Below, piece by piece: positions 1-4,731 of a stretch of 5,712 bases of DNA. The notes beneath the pieces are model-generated. The model was not told the DNA's origin, did not search any database, and saw only the letters and a program-made list of their open reading frames with translations. The stretch lies in the NCBI GenBank assembly GCA_944325475.1, contig CALVAF010000151.1, forward strand, positions 1-5,712. Direction: 5' to 3'. Each line of letters begins with the position of its first letter. The stretch's first letter is position 1. The position numbers were made by a program, and so were the translations under genes. Origin of the DNA: an uncultured Helicobacter sp. Lineage in GTDB: Bacteria; Campylobacterota; Campylobacteria; Campylobacterales; Helicobacteraceae.

Positions 1-590
1 TGGGAGTTTCTAGCTTCCAAAATCGCTTTTTTTTGGGCTTGCTCAGTATTTTTATCAAGAGAAAAAATTTCACTTTCTTTAGCAAAGTTAAAATCGATTT
101 CTTGGCATTCTATTTCTCCTATGCTAAAAATCCCGCTTCTTAGTGTGATTCCAAATTCTTTTAATAACATTTTAGCAATCGCCCCTGCTGCCACCCTTGC
201 CGCACTTTCTCTCGCGCTTGATCTCCCACCACCTCTGTAATCTCGAATGCCATATTTGTGAAAATAGGTAAAATCAGCATGTCCGGGGCGAAAAATGTCT
301 TTGATATTGTTATAATCACTGCTTTTGCTTGCAGAATTATGGATAAAAAATCCAAGTGAAGTGCCAGTGGTTTTGCCCTCAAAAACCCCGCTTAGAATCT
401 CGACTTTATCGGCTTCTTTTCTTTGGGTGGAGAAGAGATTCCTTCCGCCTTGTCGTCTTTGCATTTCTGTAGTGATAAAATTTTCATCGATAGCTAAACC
501 CGCAGGGAGTCCATCAAGCACCCCGCCAATTCCCACACCATGACTTTCCCCAAAAGTTGTCAGTTTAAGGGCTTCTCCAAAGGTATTCAT
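1..590 (-). CDS. aroC: Chorismate synthase (N-terminal 196 residues; runs off the left edge)
   Basis: Chorismate synthase converts 5-enolpyruvylshikimate-3-phosphate to chorismate in the cytoplasm, the last shared step to aromatic amino acids, folate and quinones; the family needs reduced FMN. The frame is open from the ATG at 588-590 to the window edge, giving 196 complete codons of a protein I expect to be about 360 residues. Visible family motifs are TTFGESHG (residues 11-18), RPGHADFTY near residue 100, and the glycine/serine/arginine signature YRGGGRSSARE (about 118-128) followed by an alanine-rich helix. The ATG overlaps the rnc stop codon in ATGA (4-bp overlap). AAAGG at 598-602, inside rnc, is 7 nt upstream, so translation is probably coupled. 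No promoter of its own is visible; it is the most distal gene seen in the leftward operon. Identification is secure, and only the C-terminus is missing because of the window boundary. Confidence 0.96.
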   Translation of the reverse strand, partial: MNTFGEALKLTTFGESHGVGIGGVLDGLPAGLAIDENFITTEMQRRQGGRNLFSTQRKEADKVEILSGVFEGKTTGTSLGFFIHNSASKSSDYNNIKDIFRPGHADFTYFHKYGIRDYRGGGRSSARESAARVAAGAIAKMLLKEFGITLRSGIFSIGEIECQEIDFNFAKESEIFSLDKNTEQAQKKAILEARNS

Positions 591-1261
591 CTTTTAGCCT
601 TTAAAATTTCAAGGGCGATTTTTGCGCAATTTTGCTGGGCTTCCTTTTTGCTTTTGCCACTAGCGCGGGCATATTCTTTGTTTTGGATAAACACACCCAT
701 AAGAAATTCTTTATTATGGTCAGGTCCTTTAGAATCAAGCACCACATATTCTGGTGTGATTCCAAAGAGGGCTTGTGTGAGTTCTTGTAGGCTTGTTTTA
801 TAGTCATAAAAGAGGTTTTTTAAGTCAATTTTGGGGTATAAAATATCTAAAATTTTTAAAACAATGCCTTGCACCTTTTCTAGCCCACTTTCAAGATAGA
901 TTGCCCCAATAATTGCTTCAAAGGCATTAGAGAGAATGGAATCTTTTTCTCTGCCGTTGTTGTGCTCTTCAGAATGTGAAATGTAGAGAAATTTACCGAT
1001 ATTTAAATGCTTGGCAATTTTTGCAAAGGCTTTTTCATTGACCATTGAGGCGCGCATTTTAGAGAGTTCGCCCTCTGGAGAATGAGGGAATTTCTTATAC
1101 AAAAACTCTCCAATAATCAAATCCAAAACCGCATCGCCTAGAAACTCTAGCCGTTCATTATGGGTTGATTTTTTCGCGCTTTTATGCGTGAGCGCCTCTT
1201 TAAGCAGGTTTTGATTGTTAAAATAATAGCCTAAATGCTGTTGAAAATCTTGTAAATTCAC
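587..1261 (-). CDS. rnc: Ribonuclease III
   Basis: RNase III is the double-strand-specific endoribonuclease that matures rRNA precursors and processes mRNAs and antisense duplexes as a cytoplasmic dimer. The 224-residue product has normal length. Residues 35-43 carry the signature NERLEFLGD, with metal-binding E36, E39 and D43. The second catalytic segment is SNAFEAIIGA (111-120) with E115, but the position equivalent to E. coli D114 is N112. A double-stranded-RNA-binding domain follows from about residue 153 (DYKTSLQELTQ) to the end, with the basic GKSKKEAQQ helix. The start is GTG at 1259-1261, which overlaps the rnhA stop in GTGA. AGGA at 1268-1271 is 6 nt upstream, and no nearby ATG fits as well. 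The stop overlaps the aroC start. The C-terminal half strongly resembles the Helicobacter protein as I recall it. Identity is firm; the effect of N112 is unknown. Confidence 0.96.
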   Translation of the reverse strand: MNLQDFQQHLGYYFNNQNLLKEALTHKSAKKSTHNERLEFLGDAVLDLIIGEFLYKKFPHSPEGELSKMRASMVNEKAFAKIAKHLNIGKFLYISHSEEHNNGREKDSILSNAFEAIIGAIYLESGLEKVQGIVLKILDILYPKIDLKNLFYDYKTSLQELTQALFGITPEYVVLDSKGPDHNKEFLMGVFIQNKEYARASGKSKKEAQQNCAKIALEILKAKR

Positions 1262-1695
1262 TTTTCTTCCTTTTGGTTTTTGAGTTTTAATGCTTCTTCT
1301 TTAGCAATTTTATCGCAAATTTCGTTTTCTCTGTGTCCGTTGTGCCCTCTGACCCACTCTACACTAATTTTGTGGCTTTTAGAAACCTCTAGGTATTGCT
1401 TCCAAAGTTCTGAATTTTTAACTTTTTTAAAATCCTTGGTAATCCAGTTAGAAAGCCATTTAGAAAGCCCATCTAGGACATATTTAGAATCACTCACTAC
1501 TAAAACTTCACAAGGTTCTTTGAGGGCTTGTAGGCTAAAGATGAGAGCAGAGAGTTCCATTTGGTTATTGGTGACGTTTTTAGCGCTACCTTTGAGAATC
1601 TTTTCTTTGTCTTTATAACGCAAGATTCCGCACCAACCGCCATATCCCGGATTCCCCAAAGAGGACCCATCACAAAAAAGAGTAATGCGTTTCAT
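1258..1695 (-). CDS. rnhA: Ribonuclease HI
   Basis: RNase HI cuts the RNA strand of RNA-DNA hybrids, removing R-loops and RNA primers in the cytoplasm. The product is 145 residues, typical of single-domain bacterial RNase HI. The catalytic set is complete: D9 in CDGSSLGNPG, E47 in NNQMELSA, D69 in VSDSKYV, H118 in WVRGHNG and D128 in ENEICDKIA. These correspond to E. coli D10, E48, D70, H124 and D134. The ATG at 1693-1695 has AAAGGA at 1704-1709, 8 nt upstream and inside the end of the preceding TPR gene, which it overlaps by 26 bp. Its own stop overlaps the rnc start by 4 bp. It therefore sits in the middle of the operon and should depend on the promoter upstream of the TPR gene. The lysine- and glutamate-rich C-terminal tail is unremarkable. 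Confidence 0.96.
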   Translation of the reverse strand: MKRITLFCDGSSLGNPGYGGWCGILRYKDKEKILKGSAKNVTNNQMELSALIFSLQALKEPCEVLVVSDSKYVLDGLSKWLSNWITKDFKKVKNSELWKQYLEVSKSHKISVEWVRGHNGHRENEICDKIAKEEALKLKNQKEEK

Positions 1696-2722
1696 CTTGC
1701 TTTTCCTTTAAAAAGGTGAGGATTTTGAGGCTTAGGAGTGTGCCACAATGAGGACAGGTTTCAAAGGGGAGCGGCGTGTTTGCCTTGCAAAAAGTGCAGT
1801 GGTAGGTGAATTTCAAATCGCCTTTGTAGTTTTTGTCTTGGTTTAAAAGGGTTAGTGCTTCAAGTTCAAAAGTTTCTTTTTTGCCACTTGTGGTGGGGCA
1901 GAATCCTTTTGCCTCTAAAATATCATTAAGCAGTTTGCTTTGTAGGGGGGTAGTTGGAATCTCACTAGTCTCGCAATTCCACAGAATATCTAAAATTTCT
2001 AAAATGCTTTGAGAATCAAGGCTTTGGAGGTTTTCCCAAAAAAGGGCGGGGTGGAAATCCTTTAAAAAGGGGAGAATGATTCGAGAGAGTTTGGGTTCTT
2101 TTTTAAGAAGCGATAGAATCTTTTTGAGTTTGTCTTTATTATCATCTTTTTGGGTAATGAGGATTTTAGCTTGCAAATAATGGCGGTGCAAGGCTGTGTT
2201 TCCTGCGATTTCTTCCAGACAATCAAGGGCTTCTAGAGCCTCTTTGTAGAGGTTTAAATCCTCATAGATTTTAATGAGGGCTTTTAGGATATTTTGGGAG
2301 CGAGGATAATAGTGTAGGATTTCTAAATAAATTTCTTTAGCACGTAAGGGAAAGCCGGCTTTGTAATAGATATTCCCAAGTGATTCTAAAAGTGGGATTT
2401 TGTCAATGGGGTTTTTGATGTAATCTAGCAAGGTGGTATAGAGGCGGATAGCTTTTTCGTAATTGGCACCCTTTTGATACATGTTTGCCATAAAAAGAAT
2501 GGAAGGAATGGGATTGGAGCTAAGGGCGAGAAACTCTTTAATCTCTTTGTCAAAGCCGATGTAATCAAAATTCTCCATGAATTTAGAAAGTGATTTGTGC
2601 TGTTTTTTGCTAATAATATAATTCCAATAATACCCAAAAAGGCTAATAAGCCCAATGCAAAAAATGAGAATCACAATTCCAAAAAGAGGGTCGCGGTAGT
2701 CGATGTTTTCTAAAAAATCCAA
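1670..2722 (-). CDS. Membrane-anchored TPR protein with C-terminal zinc ribbon, LapB/YciM-like
   Basis: The product is about 350 residues. Near residues 12-32 is one strongly hydrophobic helix (PLFGIVILIFCIGLISLFGY), then basic residues, suggesting an inner-membrane anchor with a cytoplasmic body. Helical TPR-like repeats occupy about 70-250; the clearest are YEKAIRLYTTLL and the stretch LGNIYYKAGFPLRAKEIY. The C-terminus has four cysteines (309, 312, 323, 326) spaced CxxC-x10-CxxC. This order and cysteine spacing match E. coli LapB (YciM), which works with FtsH to control LpxC and so LPS synthesis. The match is from memory and the function here is inferred; a general TPR scaffold is the alternative. 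The start is TTG at 2720-2722, because AAGG at 2730-2733 lies 7 nt upstream. Another in-frame TTG at 2726-2728 would add two residues but sits only 1 nt from AAGG. An in-frame stop at 2732-2734 excludes longer forms. The gene heads the operon and overlaps rnhA by 26 bp. Confidence 0.85.
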   Translation of the reverse strand: MDFLENIDYRDPLFGIVILIFCIGLISLFGYYWNYIISKKQHKSLSKFMENFDYIGFDKEIKEFLALSSNPIPSILFMANMYQKGANYEKAIRLYTTLLDYIKNPIDKIPLLESLGNIYYKAGFPLRAKEIYLEILHYYPRSQNILKALIKIYEDLNLYKEALEALDCLEEIAGNTALHRHYLQAKILITQKDDNKDKLKKILSLLKKEPKLSRIILPFLKDFHPALFWENLQSLDSQSILEILDILWNCETSEIPTTPLQSKLLNDILEAKGFCPTTSGKKETFELEALTLLNQDKNYKGDLKFTYHCTFCKANTPLPFETCPHCGTLLSLKILTFLKEKQDETHYSFL

Positions 2723-2729
2723 AGCCAAG

Positions 2730-2733
2730 CCTT
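2730..2733 (-). promoter_or_regulatory. Shine-Dalgarno AAGG that decides the TPR gene start
   Basis: Read leftward, AAGG is followed by C, TTG, GCT, TTG. It is 1 nt from the first TTG and 7 nt from the second, so the second TTG (2720-2722) is the better start. There is no ATG in this frame until about codon 49. Confidence 0.55.
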
Positions 2734-2755
2734 AAAAAAGTAAAAATTTGCGCTA

Positions 2756-2764
2756 ATTATAGCA
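2756..2764 (-). promoter_or_regulatory. Extended -10 promoter of the TPR-rnhA-rnc-aroC operon
   Basis: On the minus strand the sequence reads TGCTATAAT, a perfect extended -10 element with the TATAAT hexamer at 2756-2761. It lies about 34 nt before the chosen start codon, which predicts transcription starting near 2749 and a leader of roughly 27 nt. No clear -35 element is seen, as is common for Helicobacter and Campylobacter housekeeping promoters. It is the only promoter found for the four-gene operon, and it sits inside the left copy of the direct repeat that flanks the accessory islet. Confidence 0.7.
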
Positions 2765-2773
2765 AAACTTCTA
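2756..2773. repeat. Left copy of an 18-bp direct repeat flanking the transporter islet
   Basis: The sequence attatagcaaaacttcta matches attatagtaaaacttcta at 4593-4610 at 17 of 18 positions, in the same orientation. Weaker similarity continues for about 12 bp (a G-rich or AG-rich stretch, then gaatt). The two copies bracket the region of foreign-looking codon use. This copy includes the operon's extended -10 element. Confidence 0.6.
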
Positions 2774-2980
2774 GGGGGGAATTGATAATTGGGGATTTAA
2801 AAATAACCTAAAATATTATGGGAATAAAACGCATTTTTTGTAATTTTTGACTTTATGAATTCTTTGTTAAATACCCTTAAATAGGCTAAATATTATTATG
2901 GATTAAACTTTTAGGCTTAGAGACAAAATTTAACTTTAGGGTTTATTTTGTTTAAAGATTAAGGATTTAAAAGAGAGTGA

Positions 2981-3145
2981 TTTTTATTAAAACTAGTGTT
3001 TATCCTGTCTCTTATGATAATTATTGAAGTTAAAAATCTTAGCAAGTAGCTTGGTTACTCCTTGCTATTAACTCCTTTGTTTGCTTTTGTGATACAAATA
3101 TTAACAAAGGGCATAAAAATTCTCTTATTTAAAAAATATTTTTAG
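2981..3145 (+). pseudogene. Possible remnant of a membrane-protein gene
   Basis: Between the stop at 2978-2980 and the stop at 3143-3145 there is one frame broken only by a TAG at 3047-3049. Before the TAG it reads FLLKLVFILSLMIIIEVK and then NLSK. After the TAG it reads LGYSLLLTPLFAFVIQILTK followed by GIKILLFKKYF. The second half resembles the hydrophobic end and basic tail of an integral membrane protein, and three of its four isoleucines are ATA, as in the neighbouring transporter. Upstream, all frames soon meet stops, so any original gene has lost most of its 5' part. T-rich DNA gives hydrophobic translations by chance, so this is tentative. I do not recognise a family. Confidence 0.25.
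3074..3110. repeat. Nested inverted repeat upstream of the transporter
   Basis: The outer arms cctttgtt (3074-3081) and aacaaagg (3103-3110) are perfectly complementary. Inside them, after exactly 4 unpaired bases on each side, tttgt (3086-3090) and acaaa (3094-3098) pair around the loop gat. The symmetry is about position 3092. It could be a hairpin or a two-part protein-binding site about 100 bp upstream of the transporter start. No T-run follows it on the plus strand, so it is not a standard terminator. Confidence 0.45.
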
Positions 3146-3168
3146 AAATTTTAGAAGAAAAAAATAAA

Positions 3169-3187
3169 AATGCTATAAACTAGCATT
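3169..3187. promoter_or_regulatory. Operator-like palindrome over the transporter promoter
   Basis: aatgcta (3169-3175) and tagcatt (3181-3187) form a perfect 7-bp inverted repeat around a 5-bp spacer. The 19-bp site covers the whole extended -10 element and the predicted transcription start, where a bound repressor would block RNA polymerase. No regulator gene is present in the window to pair with it. Confidence 0.5.
3171..3179 (+). promoter_or_regulatory. Extended -10 promoter of the MFS transporter gene
   Basis: TGCTATAAA has the TG dinucleotide at 3171-3172 and the hexamer TATAAA at 3174-3179. It lies about 31 nt before the chosen ATG, predicting transcription starting near 3186. The upstream 50 bp is almost pure A/T with A- and T-runs, as expected for this group, and there is no clear -35 element. 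Confidence 0.6.
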
Positions 3188-3197
3188 AAAATAAGCC

Positions 3198-3204
3198 AAA
3201 AGGA
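3198..3204 (+). promoter_or_regulatory. Shine-Dalgarno AAAAGGA that decides the MFS start
   Basis: AAAAGGA directly abuts an ATG at 3205-3207, which is too close for normal initiation. It lies 6 nt from the in-frame ATG at 3211-3213, so the second ATG is the likely start. Confidence 0.65.
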
Positions 3205-3210
3205 ATGCTA

Positions 3211-4348
3211 ATGTTGCTTAGAGTTTTAGCCTCTTTCTTTGCCACCATAGTATCAAATGGAATTGCTAGATATGGATATGTGGTTTTAATACCGGTTTTG
3301 ATATTAGAGCAAAAATTAAGCGAAAAAGAAAGTGTAGCTTTAGCTTTAGCTGTCTTGTTTGGCTATATTTTTGGATCTTATTTTGTAGCTTTTTTAAAAA
3401 GATTTTTAAGTATAGAAAGTATAGCGCAACTTGCTTTTTTCCTCACTTCTTTTAGTTTTTTTGTCTGTGCTATGGATTTTATAGGATTTTTATGGCTTTT
3501 TATTTGGCGTTTTATAGCCGGTTTTGCCTGCTCTGCGCTGATAATTCTTTCTATGCCCCTAGTTCTCCCTTATATAAAAGACAAATACAAAGAAAGCATA
3601 AGTGGCTTTATCTTTGCAGGTGTTGGTATTGGTGTGCTTTTGGCTGGTTTTAGTCTGCCTTTTTTGGCTCATATAAGTATAAATTTAGCTTGGCTTAGTA
3701 TGGGATTTTTTTCCTTTGTGTTGTTTGTTTTTTCGCTTTTTGCTTTTAGGGAAAAAACAAAGATGAAAAATGATGAAAAAAGTATCAAGCTTGATTTGTC
3801 CTTATTTTTCATACTGCTTTTGGTATCGTATATACTAAATTCCATAGGTTTTTTGCCTCATAGTATTTTTTGGGCTGATTATATGGTAAGAGAGCTGGAT
3901 TTTAACACCATTTTAGCTGGTTCTTCATATAGTTTTTTTGGCTTTGGTTGTTTATTTGGCTCTTTATTGGCTGGAATTTTGGCGCAAAAATTTAGTGTGA
4001 AATCTGTGCATATAGTTATAATACTGCTAAAGGCTTATGCTTGTTTTTTGGCTATAAGCACTACAAATCTACATCTTTTAAATTTATCTGTTTTTTTTAA
4101 TGGGCTTTGGAACCATGTCAAATGTCATGCTTACAAATTTAATGGCTTTAGAGATAGTAAAAAGGTCTGCTTTTGTAAATAGTATAAGCTTTTTAACCTT
4201 TTGCTTTGGGCTTTTTCAAGCACTTTTTTCTTATATTTTTTATATTTTATCAAGCTATTTGCAAAGCTATATTACTATATTTTACATCAGTGGAGTTTCG
4301 CTTTTAATCTCTGCCATCTTGCTTTTACCTATAAAAAAGAGGGATTAA
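3211..4348 (+). pseudogene. YbfB/YjiJ-type MFS transporter, frameshifted at a T8 tract
   Basis: This encodes a polytopic inner-membrane protein of the major facilitator superfamily; the substrate is unknown. The frame from ATG 3211 gives 323 residues ending at 4180-4182. The natural C-terminus (MGFGTMSNVMLTNLMALEIV onwards) lies in the next frame and ends at TAA 4346-4348. Deleting one T from the eight at 4091-4098 joins them into 378 residues, close to the roughly 390 of E. coli YjiJ. Family-like features are GIARYGYVVLIPVL in helix 1 (about 17-30), FIWRFIAGFACSALIIL (about 98-114), FAGVGIGVLLAGFSLP, a charged central loop (REKTKMKNDEKS) and LPHSIFWADY in the second half. Unfused, the main product lacks roughly the last two or three of 12 helices and gains an unrelated basic tail. 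Isoleucine codons before the break are 19 ATA, 8 ATT and 2 ATC, unlike the neighbours, suggesting transfer. It has its own promoter and operator-like site. It could be a decayed gene, a phase-variable OFF state or a sequencing error. Confidence 0.8.
4091..4098 (+). repeat. T8 homopolymer at the transporter frameshift
   Basis: Eight consecutive T's sit exactly where the reading frame is lost. With seven T's the codons read GTT TTT TTA ATG GGC TTT and continue into the conserved C-terminus. With eight they run into a stop 84 nt later. A tract of this length can slip during replication or transcription and is also prone to sequencing error. Confidence 0.75.
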
Positions 4349-4369
4349 AGATTGCAAGGTTGCTGGAAA

Positions 4370-4397
4370 AAATTGCCTTAAGGGCAAATTTCATTTT
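4370..4397 (+). terminator. Possible terminator of the MFS gene
   Basis: aaattgcc (4370-4377) can pair with ggcaaattt (4383-4391), with one bulged A at 4388 and the loop ttaag. Four T's follow at 4394-4397. It begins 22 nt after the transporter stop codon. The stem is short and the T-run weak, so termination would be inefficient. Confidence 0.35.
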
Positions 4398-4467
4398 GGC
4401 TATGCTTTAAAGTGTAAGCATGGAGGAATACCATATGTAAAGGAATTTGGGATATGAAAAATGGTGC

Positions 4468-4551
4468 ATGTCTAATGAAGCTATGGAAATGAGGAATGAT
4501 GAAATAACCCTTAAACCTTTTATATTTTTATGGTGGCTAGTGATTCTATAA
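4468..4551 (+). CDS. Short open frame, 27 codons, function unknown
   Basis: From ATG 4468 the frame reads MSNEAMEMRNDEITLKPF, continues with a hydrophobic run (IFLWWLVIL), and stops at TAA 4549-4551. A polar N-terminus leading into a hydrophobic segment looks like the beginning of a membrane protein cut short. There is no good Shine-Dalgarno, and the frame stays open upstream only to a stop at 4438-4440. It may be a gene scrap left in the islet or pure chance. I do not recognise it. Confidence 0.15.
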   Translation: MSNEAMEMRNDEITLKPFIFLWWLVIL

Positions 4552-4553
4552 AG

Positions 4554-4592
4554 GCAGAGCAAAGATGGATAAAATGATTCTGCTGCTTTTTT
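4554..4592 (+). terminator. Terminator-like structure before the right repeat
   Basis: gcaga (4554-4558) can pair with tctgc (4579-4583), or agca (4558-4561) with tgct (4581-4584). A clean run of six T's follows at 4587-4592. The loop is long (about 20 nt) and the stem short. Such a terminator would isolate dnaG from islet transcription. Confidence 0.3.
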
Positions 4593-4610
4593 ATTATAGT
4601 AAAACTTCTA
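4593..4610. repeat. Right copy of the 18-bp direct repeat flanking the islet
   Basis: attatagtaaaacttcta differs from the left copy (2756-2773) at one base, followed by a related AG-rich stretch and gaattt. Read on the minus strand it keeps TATAAT, but the extended TG element of the left copy is changed to TA, so it looks like a weakened copy of the operon promoter. Confidence 0.6.
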
Positions 4611-4622
4611 AGAGGAATTTAT

Positions 4623-4664
4623 AGGAAAGTTTAGTAAAATTCGCTCCTTTTTAAAGGAAAGTTT
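4623..4664. repeat. 10-bp direct repeat in the dnaG leader
   Basis: aggaaagttt occurs at 4623-4632 and again at 4655-4664, offset by 32 bp or about three helical turns. Between them is the palindrome tcctttttaaagga (4645-4658), which overlaps the second copy. It could be a regulator-binding arrangement upstream of dnaG; none is known to me. Confidence 0.35.
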
Positions 4665-4687
4665 GCAATAAGTTATCAAGATACCAA

Positions 4688-4703
4688 TATAAGTGAGTAT
4701 AAG
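4688..4703 (+). promoter_or_regulatory. Candidate dnaG promoter: tandem TATAAG elements
   Basis: TATAAG occurs at 4688-4693 and again at 4698-4703, exactly 10 bp apart. Either could serve as a -10 element, predicting transcription starting near 4700 or 4710 and a very short leader before the GTG at 4732. The surrounding sequence is AT-rich with no clear -35 element. An alternative TATAAA lies at 4547-4552, inside the islet. Confidence 0.35.
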
Positions 4704-4731
4704 ATAGGTGATTTAAGGATAGGATAGAATC

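Larger units (their letters stand above)
2774..3168. other. AT-rich intergenic stretch with no intact gene
   Basis: This region separates the leftward operon from the rightward transporter gene. No intact coding sequence, tRNA or known RNA was recognised. It contains a degenerate reading frame (2981-3145) and a nested inverted repeat (3074-3110). It also has a weak 7-bp inverted repeat, tagcaag at 3040-3046 with cttgcta at 3061-3067, with a 14-nt loop. An imperfect repeat of about 20 bp (ctaaaatattat... near 2809 and ctaaatattattatgg... near 2884) may be simple AT-rich similarity. Confidence 0.6.
4398..4731. other. Intergenic stretch between the transporter and dnaG
   Basis: No intact gene of normal size is seen. 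The stretch contains a short open frame (4468-4551), a terminator-like structure (4554-4592), the right copy of the flanking repeat (4593-4610), a 10-bp direct repeat with 32-bp offset, and candidate dnaG promoter elements (4688-4703). Base composition and spacing suggest that the part left of 4593 belongs with the islet and the part right of 4610 is the native dnaG leader. Confidence 0.5.

Noticed and set aside
161..382. Minus-strand 73-codon open frame
   Set aside because: It lies entirely inside aroC in another frame; the aroC frame carries the conserved motifs and this one does not.
325..803. Plus-strand open frames at 325-543 and 540-803
   Set aside because: They are antisense to aroC and rnc, have no ribosome binding site and no family resemblance.
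601..807. Minus-strand 68-codon open frame
   Set aside because: It is an out-of-frame shadow of the rnc C-terminal half.
1280..1618. Plus-strand 112-codon open frame
   Set aside because: It is antisense to rnhA, whose full catalytic set is intact on the other strand.
2425..2655. Minus-strand 76-codon open frame
   Set aside because: It is an alternate frame inside the TPR gene; its hydrophobic look comes from the overlapping membrane segment.
2919..3012. agagaca (2919-2925) and tgtctct (3006-3012) as terminal inverted repeats of a small element
   Set aside because: Only 7 bp, with about 80 bp between them, no target duplication and no coding content; consistent with chance.
3014..3024. Fur-box-like sequence atgataattat
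   Set aside because: Too short and with the wrong symmetry for the Helicobacter Fur consensus; such AT palindromes are expected by chance here.
3014..3049. MIIIEVKNLSK, resembling the N-terminus of an ABC transporter ATPase
   Set aside because: Only 11 codons before a stop, with no Walker motif or other ATPase sequence following in any frame. The same frame continues upstream as hydrophobic sequence.
4091..4102. Programmed -1 ribosomal frameshift at the T tract
   Set aside because: The downstream coding frame requires +1 (or loss of one base), so a classical -1 slippery site would not join the two parts.
4201..4410. Plus-strand 69-codon open frame
   Set aside because: It is a third frame over the transporter C-terminus. 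The 4100-4348 frame carries the family-like sequence and this one does not.
4593..4610. Right repeat as a working leftward promoter
   Set aside because: It keeps TATAAT but loses the extended TG, and it would read antisense into the islet with no gene to serve. I treat it as a repeat only.
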